From Hydrogenophaga sp. (GTDB lineage: Bacteria > Pseudomonadota > Gammaproteobacteria > Burkholderiales > Burkholderiaceae_C), in contig JAUYSB010000119.1 of assembly GCA_030696525.1 (NCBI GenBank), forward strand, positions 1-42,150: DNA of 42,150 bases, written 5' to 3'. This document shows, piece by piece, positions 1 through 8,724 of this stretch. Below the pieces are notes generated by a model. That model made no database searches, had not been told where the DNA came from, and saw only the letters and a list, made by a program, of their open reading frames with translations. Numbering within the stretch: the first letter of the stretch is position 1; each line of letters begins with the position of its first letter. The position numbers and the translations under genes are program-made.

Positions 1-1
1 C

Positions 2-1456
2 AGCGTCGTGCTGGACGACAACAACACCGTCAGCGTGGGCTCGCGCGCCGTGTGCTACGCCAAGCGCCCGCTGGAGATCTGGGACCGCCTGGGCGTGGGC
101 GAGGACTTTGCCGCCGCCGGTGTGCAGTGGAAGGTTGGCAAGGTCTTCTTCCGTAACGAGCTGGCCTACGGCTTCGACCTGTTGCCCGAGGCGCAGCACA
201 AGATGCCCGCCATGATCAACTACCAGCAGTACCACCTGGAAGAGCGCCTGGTGCGGGCTTGTGATGAATCGCCGCTGGTGGACCTGCGCTGGAAACACAA
301 GCTGCTGGCCGTCGAGCAGCACGCCGACCACGCCACCCTCACGGTGGAAACACCCGACGGCATCTTCAAGCTGCAAGCCGACTGGGTGGTGGCCGCCGAC
401 GGCGCCAACAGCGACACACGCCGCATGATCGGTGCCGACTTCAGCGGCCAGTTTTTCCAGGACCGTTTCCTGATCGCCGACGTGGTGATGAAGGCCGACT
501 TCCCGACCGAACGCTGGTTCTGGTTCGACCCGCCGTTCCACCGCAACCAGAGCGTGTTGCTGCACAAGGAATGCGACAACGTCTGGCGCATCGACTTCCA
601 GCTCGGCTGGGACGCCGACCCGGTGGAAGAGAAGAAACCCGAGAACGTGATCCCGCGCATCCAGGCCATGCTGGGCCCCGATGTGGAATTCGAGCTGGAG
701 TGGGTGTCGGTCTACCAGTTCGCCTGCCGCCGCATCGACCAGTTCCGCCACGGCCGCGTGATCTTCATTGGCGACGCCGCGCATCAGGTCTCGCCCTTTG
801 GCGCGCGTGGTGCCAACACCGGCGTGCAGGACTGCGATAACCTGGGCTGGAAGCTGCAGGCCGTGCTGGCCGGCAACGCCCCGCTGGCCTTGCTCGACAC
901 CTACCATGAGGAACGTGCCTTCGCGGCCGACGACAACATCGGCCACTCCACCCGCGCCACCGACTTCATCAGCCCCAAGAGCCGCAGCTCGCTGCGCTTG
1001 CGCAACGCGGTGCTGGAGCTGGCCCGCACCGAGCCCTTCGCGCGCCCGCTGGTCAACAGCGGCCGGCTGTCCACGCCCACGCCCTATGTGGCGTCGTCCT
1101 TGAACACGCCCGACACCGCGCCGTTCGCGGGCAGCATGTGCCCCGGCACCAACTGCGCCGACGCACCCATCGCACGCAACGGCCAGCCCGCCTGGCTGCT
1201 CAACCAGCTGGGCCAGGGTTTTGTGCTGCTGAGCTTTGGCCCGGCTGAGCCCGTGCGCGTGGGCGGCGTCACCGCCCAGGTGCTCGAAGTGGGCAAGGAC
1301 ATCATGGACCGCGAAGGGGTGCTGACCGAACGCTACGACGCGTTGCCCGGCACGGTCTACCTGATCCGCCCCGACCAGCATGTGGCGGCACGCTGGCGCC
1401 AGTTCGACGACACCCAGGTCCAGGCCGCGCTGGCGCGCGCACTGGCCTTGAAATGA
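2..1456 (+). CDS. FAD-dependent aromatic monooxygenase (MhpA/PheA-like), 5' truncated by window edge
   Basis: This is a flavoprotein hydroxylase of the PHBH/MhpA group, which uses NAD(P)H and O2 to hydroxylate an aromatic ring. The reading frame is open from base 2, so the N-terminal Rossmann GxGxxG is outside the window; about 35 codons are probably missing. Visible family motifs are the DG motif (WVVAADGANSDTRR) and the second FAD-binding motif (GDAAHQVSPFGARGANTG), followed by a C-terminal thioredoxin-like tail typical of phenol and hydroxyphenylpropionate hydroxylases. The stop codon overlaps the start of the next gene (ATGA), so the two are translationally coupled. The converging genes encode a ring-catabolism-type aldolase and a dehydrogenase, which fits a role in aromatic degradation. 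The substrate cannot be read from sequence. The class is well supported; the specific activity is not. Confidence 0.88.
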   Translation, partial: SVVLDDNNTVSVGSRAVCYAKRPLEIWDRLGVGEDFAAAGVQWKVGKVFFRNELAYGFDLLPEAQHKMPAMINYQQYHLEERLVRACDESPLVDLRWKHKLLAVEQHADHATLTVETPDGIFKLQADWVVAADGANSDTRRMIGADFSGQFFQDRFLIADVVMKADFPTERWFWFDPPFHRNQSVLLHKECDNVWRIDFQLGWDADPVEEKKPENVIPRIQAMLGPDVEFELEWVSVYQFACRRIDQFRHGRVIFIGDAAHQVSPFGARGANTGVQDCDNLGWKLQAVLAGNAPLALLDTYHEERAFAADDNIGHSTRATDFISPKSRSSLRLRNAVLELARTEPFARPLVNSGRLSTPTPYVASSLNTPDTAPFAGSMCPGTNCADAPIARNGQPAWLLNQLGQGFVLLSFGPAEPVRVGGVTAQVLEVGKDIMDREGVLTERYDALPGTVYLIRPDQHVAARWRQFDDTQVQAALARALALK

Positions 1457-1677
1457 AAAACGAGACGACCATGGCACTCAACCGACAACCCAACATCGCC
1501 GACCCCGACGTGTTCTACGCCGAACTCATCAACGCCCAACGCGAGCTCAGCGACGAGCAGGCCGACCGGGTGCTGGCCAAGCTGGTGCTCATCCTGGCCA
1601 ACCACGTGGGCGACCGCGCCGTCCTGAGCGAGGCCATTGCCCTGGCGCGCGAGAACACGCTGGCCTCGGCCGCCTAG
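1453..1677 (+). CDS. Small DUF2783-like protein
   Basis: This is a 74-residue soluble protein, mostly helical, without signal peptide or membrane segment. It resembles the short DUF2783 proteins that often follow FAD-dependent aromatic hydroxylases; no function is established for them. The first ATG (1453) overlaps the upstream stop codon as ATGA. A second in-frame ATG at 1471 (MALNRQPN) is an equally plausible start and would give 68 residues. The stop codon overlaps by four bases the stop of the converging aldolase-like gene. The role is inferred only from pairing: a partner or stabiliser of the hydroxylase. Confidence 0.72.
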   Translation: MKNETTMALNRQPNIADPDVFYAELINAQRELSDEQADRVLAKLVLILANHVGDRAVLSEAIALARENTLASAA

Positions 1678-2351
1678 CTTTCGATGTGGCACCCCAGCCG
1701 GGTGAGCGTGGCGTCGACCCAGCTGCGGTCGTAGCTGCCGTCGGCGATGCCGGCCACCATGTGGGCCTCCACGGCCTGTTTCTGCTGGGCGGCGCGCAGC
1801 AAGGCTTCGACGTCGTCGAAAGGCACACACAGCAGGCCATCACCGTCGCCGATGACGAGGTCGCCCGGGTGGATCACCATGCCGTCGATGGCGATGGGCA
1901 CGTTGATCTCGCCGGGGCCGTCCTTGTAAGGGCCGCGGTGGGTGATGCCGGCGGCGAAAACGGGAAAGTTCAAACGCCGGAGTTCGTCGGCGTCGCGGAT
2001 GGCGCCGTTGATGACGATGCCGCCCAGCCGCTTGAGCACCGCGTCGCCGACCATGATCTCGCCGATGAGTGCGTTGGTGAGGTCGCCGCCCGCGTCCACC
2101 ACGATCACGTCGCCCGGTTGGGCCAGCATCAGCGCCTTGTGGACCATGAGGTTGTCACCGGGGCGGGCCTTGACGGTCAGCGCCGGGCCGGCCATGCGGC
2201 CACCGGCGTGCATGGGGCGCAGGCGCGCGCCGCCGGCTGTCATGCGCGCCATGCAGTCGCTCACGTTGGCCACCGGCACGTCCAGAAAACGGCGGGCGAG
2301 GGCGAGGTCCACCGCGCGCTGGCGTTTGAGGATGCGAAGTCCGTGGGTCAT
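1674..2351 (-). CDS. RraA/HMG-aldolase family protein (4-carboxy-4-hydroxy-2-oxoadipate aldolase-like)
   Basis: This 225-residue protein belongs to the RraA-like class II pyruvate aldolase family, whose catabolic members split 4-hydroxy-4-methyl-2-oxoglutarate or 4-carboxy-4-hydroxy-2-oxoadipate, or decarboxylate oxaloacetate. The family's loop with adjacent Arg-Asp (R119-D120, in GAIRD) and the preceding Gly-rich region around residues 86-110 are present, as is the C-terminal GDGDGLLCVP segment. These are the residues that in characterised aldolases bind pyruvate and the divalent metal. It is the last gene of a minus-strand operon, five bases after the Bug receptor gene. A catabolic aldolase is far more likely than an RNase E regulator, given the neighbours. 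The exact substrate is unknown. Confidence 0.82.
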   Translation of the reverse strand: MTHGLRILKRQRAVDLALARRFLDVPVANVSDCMARMTAGGARLRPMHAGGRMAGPALTVKARPGDNLMVHKALMLAQPGDVIVVDAGGDLTNALIGEIMVGDAVLKRLGGIVINGAIRDADELRRLNFPVFAAGITHRGPYKDGPGEINVPIAIDGMVIHPGDLVIGDGDGLLCVPFDDVEALLRAAQQKQAVEAHMVAGIADGSYDRSWVDATLTRLGCHIES

Positions 2352-2356
2352 GGTGG

Positions 2357-3325
2357 TCAGTCGAGGGTGATGTTGGATTTCTGGATCAGCGGTGCCAGGC
2401 GTGCGCGGTCGGCTGTGTAGGCCTCTTTCATCTGCTTGGCGCTGCCGCCCACGATCTCACCGCCGGTGTCCAGGATCTTCTGGCGTACATCGGGTTGGGC
2501 AATCAGCTCATTGATCACGCTGTTCCATTTCTCCACCACCGGCGCCGGCGTGCCGGCCGGTGCCATCAGGCCCCACACGCTGGCCAGCTCCACGCCCTTG
2601 ATGCCGGCCTCGGTGAAGGTGGGCACGTTCTTGAGCACGCCCGAGCGCTGGCCCGAGGTCACGCCCAGGCCACGCACCTTGCCGCCGTCGATGTGGCCCT
2701 GCATGGTGGGCACCGACCCCATGTAGAGCTCGACCTGGCCGCCGATCAGATCGGGCAGCGCCTGCGCCACGCCGCGGTAGGGCACGTGCGTGAACTGCAC
2801 GCCCGAGGCGCCTTCCCACAGCTGCAGGATCATGTGGGCCACGGTGCCCGTGCCAGGCGTGGCGAAGGTCACGCCGCCCGGTTTGCCCTTGGCGGCGGCC
2901 ACCACGTCGCCCAGGGTTTTGTAGGGCGAGTCGGCCTTCACCGTCAGCACGGCGGCGCCCTTGGCGATCATGCCCAGGGGCTCGAACCCGTTGACGGCGT
3001 CGTAGCTCAGCTTCTTGTAGAGCAGCGGGTTGAGCACCACGTTGTCGGTCTGCGCCATGACCAGGGTGTAGCCGTCGGGTTTGGATTTGGCGACCGTCTC
3101 CAGCGCCAGGTTGCCACCGGCGCCGGGTTTGTTTTCCACCACGATGGTCCAGCCGTATTTGGTGTTGGCCGCGTTGGCGATCAGGCGGGTCAGGCTGTCC
3201 GTGCCGCCGCCGGCGGGAAAGGGCACGACGATGCGGATGGGGCGCTCGGGGTAGGTCTGGGCGGCGGCGGGCCAGACGGCTGCGATCGCCGTGGCTGCGA
3301 CGAGGCAAGTGCTGATGAATTTCAT
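2357..3325 (-). CDS. Bug (TctC-type) periplasmic solute receptor
   Basis: This 322-residue protein is a periplasmic binding protein of the Bordetella uptake gene/TctC family, which captures small carboxylates. It has a clear Sec signal peptide (residues 1-22, hydrophobic core, AAA-Q cleavage site) followed by the hallmark start YPERPIRIVVPFPAGGGTD and the ENKPGAGG loop that forms part of the carboxylate pocket. No TctA or TctB membrane subunit lies nearby, as is usual for the expanded orphan Bug sets of Burkholderiales. It sits between the dehydrogenase-like gene (39-base gap) and the aldolase-like gene (5-base gap), so the ligand is probably the acid handled by those enzymes. The ligand itself cannot be predicted. 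Confidence 0.93.
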   Translation of the reverse strand: MKFISTCLVAATAIAAVWPAAAQTYPERPIRIVVPFPAGGGTDSLTRLIANAANTKYGWTIVVENKPGAGGNLALETVAKSKPDGYTLVMAQTDNVVLNPLLYKKLSYDAVNGFEPLGMIAKGAAVLTVKADSPYKTLGDVVAAAKGKPGGVTFATPGTGTVAHMILQLWEGASGVQFTHVPYRGVAQALPDLIGGQVELYMGSVPTMQGHIDGGKVRGLGVTSGQRSGVLKNVPTFTEAGIKGVELASVWGLMAPAGTPAPVVEKWNSVINELIAQPDVRQKILDTGGEIVGGSAKQMKEAYTADRARLAPLIQKSNITLD

Positions 3326-3364
3326 GGGTGTGTCTCCTGTGGATGGGTTTTTGGAAAGGGGTTT

Positions 3365-4219
3365 TCAGCGGGCGGAGGCATCCAGCCATTCAAGCGCGGC
3401 GTCTGTGCCCTGGCCCTTGAACGGTGTGTGGGCCTGGCGCTCGGCGGTGCGCTGGAACAGCGCCTCGACGGCGGGCAGCACCAGCGGGCGAATGCCCACC
3501 TGTTGCATCTGGCGCTGCGCCTCGGCCACTTCCTTCTGGCGCCGCGCCGCGTGTTCGATGTGTGTCTGGACCATGGACTCCATCAGCAGCCTCAGGCTGG
3601 TTTGGTCGATGTCGCCCAGGATGTCGTGGAGCTGGGCGCGCAGGCCCTGGCGCTCTGCGGTCAGCAGGCATTCGACCGACAGCGCTTCCAGGCCTTTGGT
3701 GAAGATGCTGCGCAACAGCTTGAGCGAGGCCGCGTCGCCCGGCTGTGTGCCCACCACCTGGACGGGAGCGCCCAGCGTGCGGAACAGCTCGGCCGCCTGC
3801 GGCGCGTGTGCGCCGGCGCACAGCAGGGGCGTTTTGGCGCCGTGCAGGTTCACCGCGCCGGTGATGGCGACATCGACGAAGTGGTGCCCGGCCCGCGATG
3901 CCAGCGCCTGCGCCCGGCGCATGTCCTCGGGGTCGGCGGTGGTCATGTCGATGTAGAGCGCACCGGCGCGCAGGTGGGGCAGTGCGGCGGTGGCCACGTC
4001 CCGCGCCGCCGAGCCGAAGACCGCGCTGATCACCACGTCGGCCTCGCCCAGCCAGTCACCCGCGCCGGTGTGCAAGGGTGTGCCGTGTTGTTGGGCAAAG
4101 GCCCGCAGGTCGTCGCTGGGCTGGGCGTCCCAGATGCCGCAGAGGGCCATGCCCTGGGCGGCAAAGGCCTGGCCGTAGCACCTGCCCACCATGCCGCCGC
4201 CTATGAGTGCGAGTTTCAT
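3365..4219 (-). CDS. NAD(P)-dependent oxidoreductase, 3-hydroxyisobutyrate/6-phosphogluconate dehydrogenase-like with DUF1932 C-terminus
   Basis: This is a 284-residue dehydrogenase. The start is set at the ATG at 4219 because a clear AGGAAAC ribosome site precedes it and the Rossmann fingerprint GGGMVG follows at once (MKLALIGGGMVG); a longer open frame reaches upstream but would run through the AT-rich promoter region. The N-terminal half has the NAD(P) fold. The C-terminal half (around SLKLLRSIFTKGLEAL) looks like the all-alpha DUF1932 domain and contains the lysine that is catalytic in beta-hydroxyacid dehydrogenases. It is the first gene of the operon with the Bug receptor and aldolase-like protein, and is divergent from a GntR regulator. 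A hydroxyacid substrate is inferred. Confidence 0.82.
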   Translation of the reverse strand: MKLALIGGGMVGRCYGQAFAAQGMALCGIWDAQPSDDLRAFAQQHGTPLHTGAGDWLGEADVVISAVFGSAARDVATAALPHLRAGALYIDMTTADPEDMRRAQALASRAGHHFVDVAITGAVNLHGAKTPLLCAGAHAPQAAELFRTLGAPVQVVGTQPGDAASLKLLRSIFTKGLEALSVECLLTAERQGLRAQLHDILGDIDQTSLRLLMESMVQTHIEHAARRQKEVAEAQRQMQQVGIRPLVLPAVEALFQRTAERQAHTPFKGQGTDAALEWLDASAR

Positions 4220-4249
4220 TGCCGTGTTTCCTGTGTTGGTGGCGAAGTG

Positions 4250-4415
4250 TACAAATAAAAAACAAAACAAGAACAAAAATAAAACAAAATCGCGGGTAAA
4301 CCCCTAAAAATCGCCAATTAAAGAACATTAAAAGAACATGAAACCCGTGGTGGTGTGCCCGTCGAGGGCATTGAACCTAGAATGCGGCATTCCAACGACA
4401 GGCGGGCACGTGGCG
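4250..4415. promoter_or_regulatory. Divergent AT-rich promoter region with direct repeats and a perfect 13-bp palindrome
   Basis: The gap between the minus-strand operon and the GntR gene changes abruptly to A-rich sequence (about 4250-4345) within a GC-rich genome, as expected for a divergent promoter. It holds two near-identical tracts, TTAAAGAACAT (4318-4328) and TTAAAAGAACAT (4328-4339), offset by about one helical turn. Closer to the GntR start is a perfect inverted repeat GAATGC-G-GCATTC (4380-4392), a good size for a dimeric GntR operator. Binding by the adjacent regulator is an inference. Confidence 0.55.
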
Positions 4416-5081
4416 ATGAAGGGATCAGACAAGGCCTACGAGATCATTCGCGAGCGTTTGGTGGGCGGGCATTACAAGCCCGGCACCCAGCTGAAGGAAG
4501 AACCGCTGGCGCGTGAGCTCAATCTCAGCCGCACACCGGTGCGCGCGGCCTTGAAGCGGCTGGTGGACGATGGCCTGGCCACGGCCGACGCCGGGCAGGG
4601 CGTGCACGCCTCGCAATGGACCGAAGCCGACATCGACGAGACCTTTCAGCTGCGCCTGCTGCTGGAGCCTTTTGCCGCCAGCCTGGCGGCGGTGCGCGGT
4701 GGTCACGAGCTGACCCAGGCCTTGCGCGACAGCAACACGCGCATGGCACAAGCCATTGCGGCCGGCGACATTGCCGGCATACAGGCCGCCAACAGCGACT
4801 TTCACCGGGCGCTGGTCGGCGCCTGTGGTGCGCCCCGGCTGCGGGGCATGCTGGAGACCATGATCGACATGCCCATCATCGTGCGCTCGTTCTACATCGC
4901 CACGCCCGCCGAACACCGGCAAAGCCTGCACCACCACGAGGACCTGACCCAGGCGGTGGCCGCGCGTGATGGCGAGCTGGCCCGTCAGGTGATGCAACTG
5001 CACCTGCGCATGGCCTACATGCGTTTCATGGCGCACCGCACCGAATACCGCGCATCGGCGGCCGGGAGCGGGGGCGTTTGA
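4416..5081 (+). CDS. GntR family (FadR/FCD subgroup) transcriptional regulator
   Basis: This 221-residue DNA-binding regulator has a GntR winged helix-turn-helix in residues 1-70 (pattern AYEIIRERLVGG..KPG..LKEEPLARELNLSRTPVRAAL) and an FCD ligand domain after that. FCD metal-binding positions are recognisable: Asp and His in NSDFHRAL, His in the HHHEDL segment and His in LHLRMAY. The ATG at 4416 is preferred because the HTH alignment begins there; an in-frame ATG at 4338 would place promoter-like AT-rich DNA inside the gene. Such regulators usually repress the neighbouring divergent operon and sense its carboxylate substrate. That role is inferred from position and from the palindrome at 4380-4392. 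Confidence 0.9.
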   Translation: MKGSDKAYEIIRERLVGGHYKPGTQLKEEPLARELNLSRTPVRAALKRLVDDGLATADAGQGVHASQWTEADIDETFQLRLLLEPFAASLAAVRGGHELTQALRDSNTRMAQAIAAGDIAGIQAANSDFHRALVGACGAPRLRGMLETMIDMPIIVRSFYIATPAEHRQSLHHHEDLTQAVAARDGELARQVMQLHLRMAYMRFMAHRTEYRASAAGSGGV

Positions 5082-5096
5082 GGGGTGGGCGGTTGC

Positions 5097-6017
5097 TCAG
5101 CCGGCCGCCGCCCAGTTCTGCAACACGCCGGCCACTGCGGGCACGATGCTGACCGCGTTGCTGGGGTGGGGGATGCAGTCGCTGCTCCACACATGGCGGG
5201 CTCCGGCGGCGCGCACCCGCTCGATGGCGTCGCCTGCGAACAGGGCGTGGGTCACGGCCACGTCCACGCTGGCGGCGCCCGCCGCCAGCAGCAGGCGCGC
5301 GGCTTCCACCAGCGTCTGACCGGAGCTGGCCACGTCGTCGAGCAGCACCACGGCGCGGCCGGCCACGGGCACATCGGCGGCTGCAGGCAGGGCAATGCTC
5401 ACGTGGCGGTCGCCGTGGCGCTGTTTGACACACACCGCATGGTCCCAGCCGTGGGCCAGCGCTGCGCTGGCCACCCACTGCAGCGATTCTTCGTCGGGCC
5501 CCAGCAGCAGCGGGGCGTGGGGGTGTTGCGCGATCAGGTCGGCCAGCAGCGGCGCGCCGCTGAGCACCACGGCCAGGCGCGCGTCGCGCAGCGGCACGGC
5601 CTCTTGCAGCGTGGCCACGCGGTGCAGGTGCGGGTCCACGGTCAACACGGCGTCGAAGAGCTCGGCCAGAAAACCGCCCACCACACGCTGGCTCACGATC
5701 TCGCCGGGGTGGAAGGCGATGTCCTGGCGCATGTAGGCCAGGTAAGGCGTGACCAGGCCCAGCCACTGCGCCCCCAGGCTGCGCGCGCCGCGTGCGATCA
5801 GCAGCAACTCCACCAGTTTTTCATTGGGCTGGTGCAGGCCACGCCACACCACCACGCGCGGCGGCAGCGCAGGCGGCAGGCGCAGGCGCAGTTCGCCATC
5901 GGGAAAGTGGTGGCGCTCCACCACGCTCAGCGTCCAACCGGCCGCCACGGCGGCGCGGCCGGCGATGTCGGCTTCGTCTTCCAGGCACAGCAGGCAAGGG
6001 GTTGGGCTCATGCTCAA
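5097..6017 (-). CDS. PRPP synthetase-like ribose-phosphate pyrophosphokinase
   Basis: This 306-residue protein belongs to the ribose-phosphate diphosphokinase family, which makes PRPP from ribose 5-phosphate and ATP. Visible motifs are FPDGE near the N-terminus, the PYLAYMRQD segment, the DPHLHR equivalent of the DLH motif, the flexible-loop K-x-R pair (KQRHGD) that supplies catalytic Lys and Arg, the PRPP loop DDVASSGQT, and a C-terminal IPHPSNAVS stretch. These match archaeal-type enzymes better than the housekeeping bacterial Prs. Its start overlaps the stop of the upstream phosphorylase gene by four bases, so the two proteins are co-produced. A second, housekeeping prs presumably exists elsewhere. 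The true phosphoacceptor (ribose 5-phosphate or a bisphosphate) is open. Confidence 0.85.
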   Translation of the reverse strand: MSMSPTPCLLCLEDEADIAGRAAVAAGWTLSVVERHHFPDGELRLRLPPALPPRVVVWRGLHQPNEKLVELLLIARGARSLGAQWLGLVTPYLAYMRQDIAFHPGEIVSQRVVGGFLAELFDAVLTVDPHLHRVATLQEAVPLRDARLAVVLSGAPLLADLIAQHPHAPLLLGPDEESLQWVASAALAHGWDHAVCVKQRHGDRHVSIALPAAADVPVAGRAVVLLDDVASSGQTLVEAARLLLAAGAASVDVAVTHALFAGDAIERVRAAGARHVWSSDCIPHPSNAVSIVPAVAGVLQNWAAAG

Positions 6018-7582
6018 AACTCCACAAACACGTGCGGCATCTGGCCGGCCTCGCCCAATGCATAGGCGTTGCTGCGTTGCGTGGCCTGGCGGGCAAATTC
6101 AAGGTCGGCGGGGAAGTCGGCGTACACGCGGTACAGCGGCTGGCCGGTCAACACCGTGTCGCCGAGTTTGTGGAACAGGTCCACCCCGGCGCTGGGCACC
6201 TTGGGCGCGCCGGCCAGGCGGGCGATGCGGGCGATCTGCAGGTTGTCGATGCCGATCACCATGCCATCGGCAGGGGCCAGCACATCGAAGTGGAGCCTGC
6301 CCAGCGGCGGTTGGTGGTGGTCGAAATGGCGCGAGCCCTGGGCTTCGATCAGCGCGTTCATCTGCGCCAGCGCGCGGCCTGAATCGAGGATGTCGCGGGC
6401 TATTCCGAAGCCGTCGCCGCCGCGCACGTCGGGGTTGCATTCGATCAGTCGGCCGGCCAGGCGCAGCGACTTCTGCCGCAGGTCGTTGGGCGCCAGCGGG
6501 TCGTTCTCCAGCACGCGCATCACGTCGCGCGCTTCCAGCACCGGGCCGATGCCCTGGCCGATGGGCTGGCGGCCGTCGGTGATGACCACATCGAGCGAGA
6601 GGTGCAGGCGCTGCGCCACGTACTCGAACAGGCGGCGCAGGCGCTGCGCCTCGGGCATGGAGCGCACCTTGGCGGTGGGACCGATGGGGATGTCGAGCAC
6701 CAGGTGGGTGGCGCCGGCGGCGATCTTCTTGGACAGGATGGACGCCACCATCTGGCCGGGCGAGTCGATGGACAGTGGGCGCTCGACCGAGATCAACACG
6801 TCGTCGGCCGGTGACAGGTCGGCCGTGCCGCCCCAGGCCAGGCAGGCCTTGTGGCGCTGCACGATGGCGGTGAGTTCGTCAAACGGCAGCTCCACCCGCG
6901 CCATCACTTCCATGGTGTCGGCCGTGCCGGCTGGCGAGGTGATGGCGCGCGACGAGGTTTTGGGAAACACCAGGCCGGCGGCGGCCACGATGGGCACCAC
7001 CAGCATGGACGTGCGGTTGCCCGGTATGCCCCCGATGCAGTGTTTGTCCAACACCAGCGGGGCGTGCCAGTCCAGCCGGCGGCCGGTGGCCACCATGGCT
7101 TCCGTGAGGAAATACACCTCCTCGCGGTCCAGCTCGGCGCGGTTGCAGGCCACCACAAAAGCGGTCAGCTCGATCTTGGAGTAGCGGTGCTCGGCGATGT
7201 CGCGCACGATGGCCAGGAAGTCCTCGCGGCCCAGGCGTTCGCCCTCGATCTTGCGGAACAGGGCCGGGATGGACTCGGGCGGTTCGGCCTGTGACACCGT
7301 GACCGGGTGCCCCTTGTCAACGCCCAGGCGCTCGAACGCATCCTGCGACAAACCCAGCTCGTGGCACTGCACGATGCGGGGGTCGCTGGTGACGTTGAGC
7401 ACCGCCAGGATGCGCCGGCCATTGGCCCGCACCTCCACCTTGGCCAGCGCCTTGAAGCCCTCGGCCCGGTAGACCGCGCAGTCGCGGTGCAGGTAGGCCA
7501 CGTTTTCGTGGTGGGTGTCGATGGCCACGCGGCGCAGGGCCAGGGTGGAGGCGCCTTCGGTGGCGGTGGTGGCGTGGTGCAT
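6014..7582 (-). CDS. Thymidine/AMP phosphorylase family protein (archaeal AMP phosphorylase-like)
   Basis: This 522-residue protein is about 80-100 residues longer than ordinary bacterial thymidine phosphorylase, with an extra N-terminal domain like that of archaeal AMP phosphorylases. Those enzymes convert a nucleoside monophosphate and phosphate into free base and ribose 1,5-bisphosphate. The conserved core is intact: [13 protein letters not shown], the phosphate-binding [19 protein letters not shown] segment, and a C-terminal barrel-hammerhead-like domain (DGMVIGIDN). It is first in a two-gene operon with a PRPP-synthetase homologue, overlapping by four bases. NMP rather than deoxynucleoside specificity is inferred from the N-terminal extension and the motif type. 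No RuBisCO or ribose-1,5-bisphosphate isomerase gene is in the window. Confidence 0.85.
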   Translation of the reverse strand: MHHATTATEGASTLALRRVAIDTHHENVAYLHRDCAVYRAEGFKALAKVEVRANGRRILAVLNVTSDPRIVQCHELGLSQDAFERLGVDKGHPVTVSQAEPPESIPALFRKIEGERLGREDFLAIVRDIAEHRYSKIELTAFVVACNRAELDREEVYFLTEAMVATGRRLDWHAPLVLDKHCIGGIPGNRTSMLVVPIVAAAGLVFPKTSSRAITSPAGTADTMEVMARVELPFDELTAIVQRHKACLAWGGTADLSPADDVLISVERPLSIDSPGQMVASILSKKIAAGATHLVLDIPIGPTAKVRSMPEAQRLRRLFEYVAQRLHLSLDVVITDGRQPIGQGIGPVLEARDVMRVLENDPLAPNDLRQKSLRLAGRLIECNPDVRGGDGFGIARDILDSGRALAQMNALIEAQGSRHFDHHQPPLGRLHFDVLAPADGMVIGIDNLQIARIARLAGAPKVPSAGVDLFHKLGDTVLTGQPLYRVYADFPADLEFARQATQRSNAYALGEAGQMPHVFVEF

Positions 7583-7692
7583 GGCGCGCTTTTTGTGGAG
7601 GCTGTCTCGGATGTCATCCTAGCGCAGTCACACACCTTGCGACTTGTTTTCACGCTCTGTCAAGCCGCTAGCCAGCGGCCACACGTCACGCA

Positions 7693-8688
7693 TCACTCGA
7701 CGGTGATGTTTTTGGCCTTGATCAGTTTGGCCCACTGTGTCATCTGGGCCTGCACAAACTCGTGGGATGCCCCTGGGCCACCGGACTGAACCATACCGCC
7801 GAGTTGGGCAATGCGTGCCTTCACCTCGGGCGCATCGAGGGCTTTCTGCATGGCCTCGGACAACTTGGCGATGACGGGAGCGGGCGTGCCCGCAGGCGCG
7901 AACAGGGCATTCCACTCGTGGATCTCGGCGCCTGGCACCCCGGCCTCGGCGAGTGTGGGCACGTCCGGCAGCGCCGACGCCCGTTTGTTGGAAGTGACTG
8001 CCAGGGCGCGCAACTTTCCGGATTGCACATGCTGCAAGGTGGAGGCCAGGTTGCCGAAGAACAGCGGCACCTGACCACCGATGACGTCGTTGAGTGCGGG
8101 ACCACCGCCTTTGTAGGGCACATGCACCATGTCGACCGCTGCCGCCGATTCGAACAGGGCGCCGGCCAGATGCTGCGCAGAACCATTGCCCGACGAAGCG
8201 TAGGAGACAGTGTCTTTTTTGGTCTTTGCAAGCGCCGTCAGCTCAGCGATGTTTTTGGCAGGAAACTGTGCGTTGACCAGCACCACATTCGGGAAGAGTG
8301 CGACGACGCCAATGGTCTGGAAGGCTTTGCTGGTGTCGTAGGGCAGTTTGGGGTAGAGCGATGGGTTGACCGCAAACGACGATGCATCGAACAGCAGTGT
8401 GTGCCCGTCAGACGGGGACCGGGCCACCGCGCCCGCACCGATTTGTCCACCCGCCCCGGGACGGTTTTCCACCACCACGCTCTGGCCCAGGGCCTCACCC
8501 AACTTGGGTGCCAACAGGCGGGCCATGGCATCTGCACCACCCCCAGGCGGATAGGTCACCACCAGCGTGATGGGTTTGCTGGGCCAGGCGCCTTGTGCCC
8601 AGCCGGGGGTATTGAGGTAACACAGACCCAGCGCCACCAGGGGCAGCAGGCGGCGGCGGGTGGGCAGACGGGATGCGGATGTTTTCAT
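7693..8688 (-). CDS. Bug (TctC-type) periplasmic solute receptor
   Basis: This 331-residue exported binding protein has an N-terminal signal with a twin-arginine-like run (RRR before a hydrophobic stretch, AWAQ-like end near residue 32). The family start WPSKPITLVVTYPPGGGAD and the ENRPGAGGQIG loop follow. It is the second Bug receptor in the window and again lacks TctA/TctB partners. It lies 36 bases downstream of a GntR/UTRA regulator gene on the same strand and is divergent from an amidohydrolase, so all three probably serve one small carboxylate or lactone. The ligand is unknown. Confidence 0.92.
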   Translation of the reverse strand: MKTSASRLPTRRRLLPLVALGLCYLNTPGWAQGAWPSKPITLVVTYPPGGGADAMARLLAPKLGEALGQSVVVENRPGAGGQIGAGAVARSPSDGHTLLFDASSFAVNPSLYPKLPYDTSKAFQTIGVVALFPNVVLVNAQFPAKNIAELTALAKTKKDTVSYASSGNGSAQHLAGALFESAAAVDMVHVPYKGGGPALNDVIGGQVPLFFGNLASTLQHVQSGKLRALAVTSNKRASALPDVPTLAEAGVPGAEIHEWNALFAPAGTPAPVIAKLSEAMQKALDAPEVKARIAQLGGMVQSGGPGASHEFVQAQMTQWAKLIKAKNITVE

Positions 8689-8724
8689 GGATGTCTCCGG
8701 GGTGTTGAAACTGGCGGTATGGAA

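Noticed and set aside
2495-4258. A 587-codon open frame on the + strand opposite the Bug and dehydrogenase genes
   Set aside because: It is antisense to two clearly conserved genes, is rich in His/Gly/Ala/Gln as expected from GC-rich third-position shadows, and has no recognisable motif.
5097-7582. A complete archaeal-type pentose bisphosphate pathway
   Set aside because: No ribose-1,5-bisphosphate isomerase or RuBisCO gene is in the window, so only the phosphorylase/PRPP-synthetase part can be supported.
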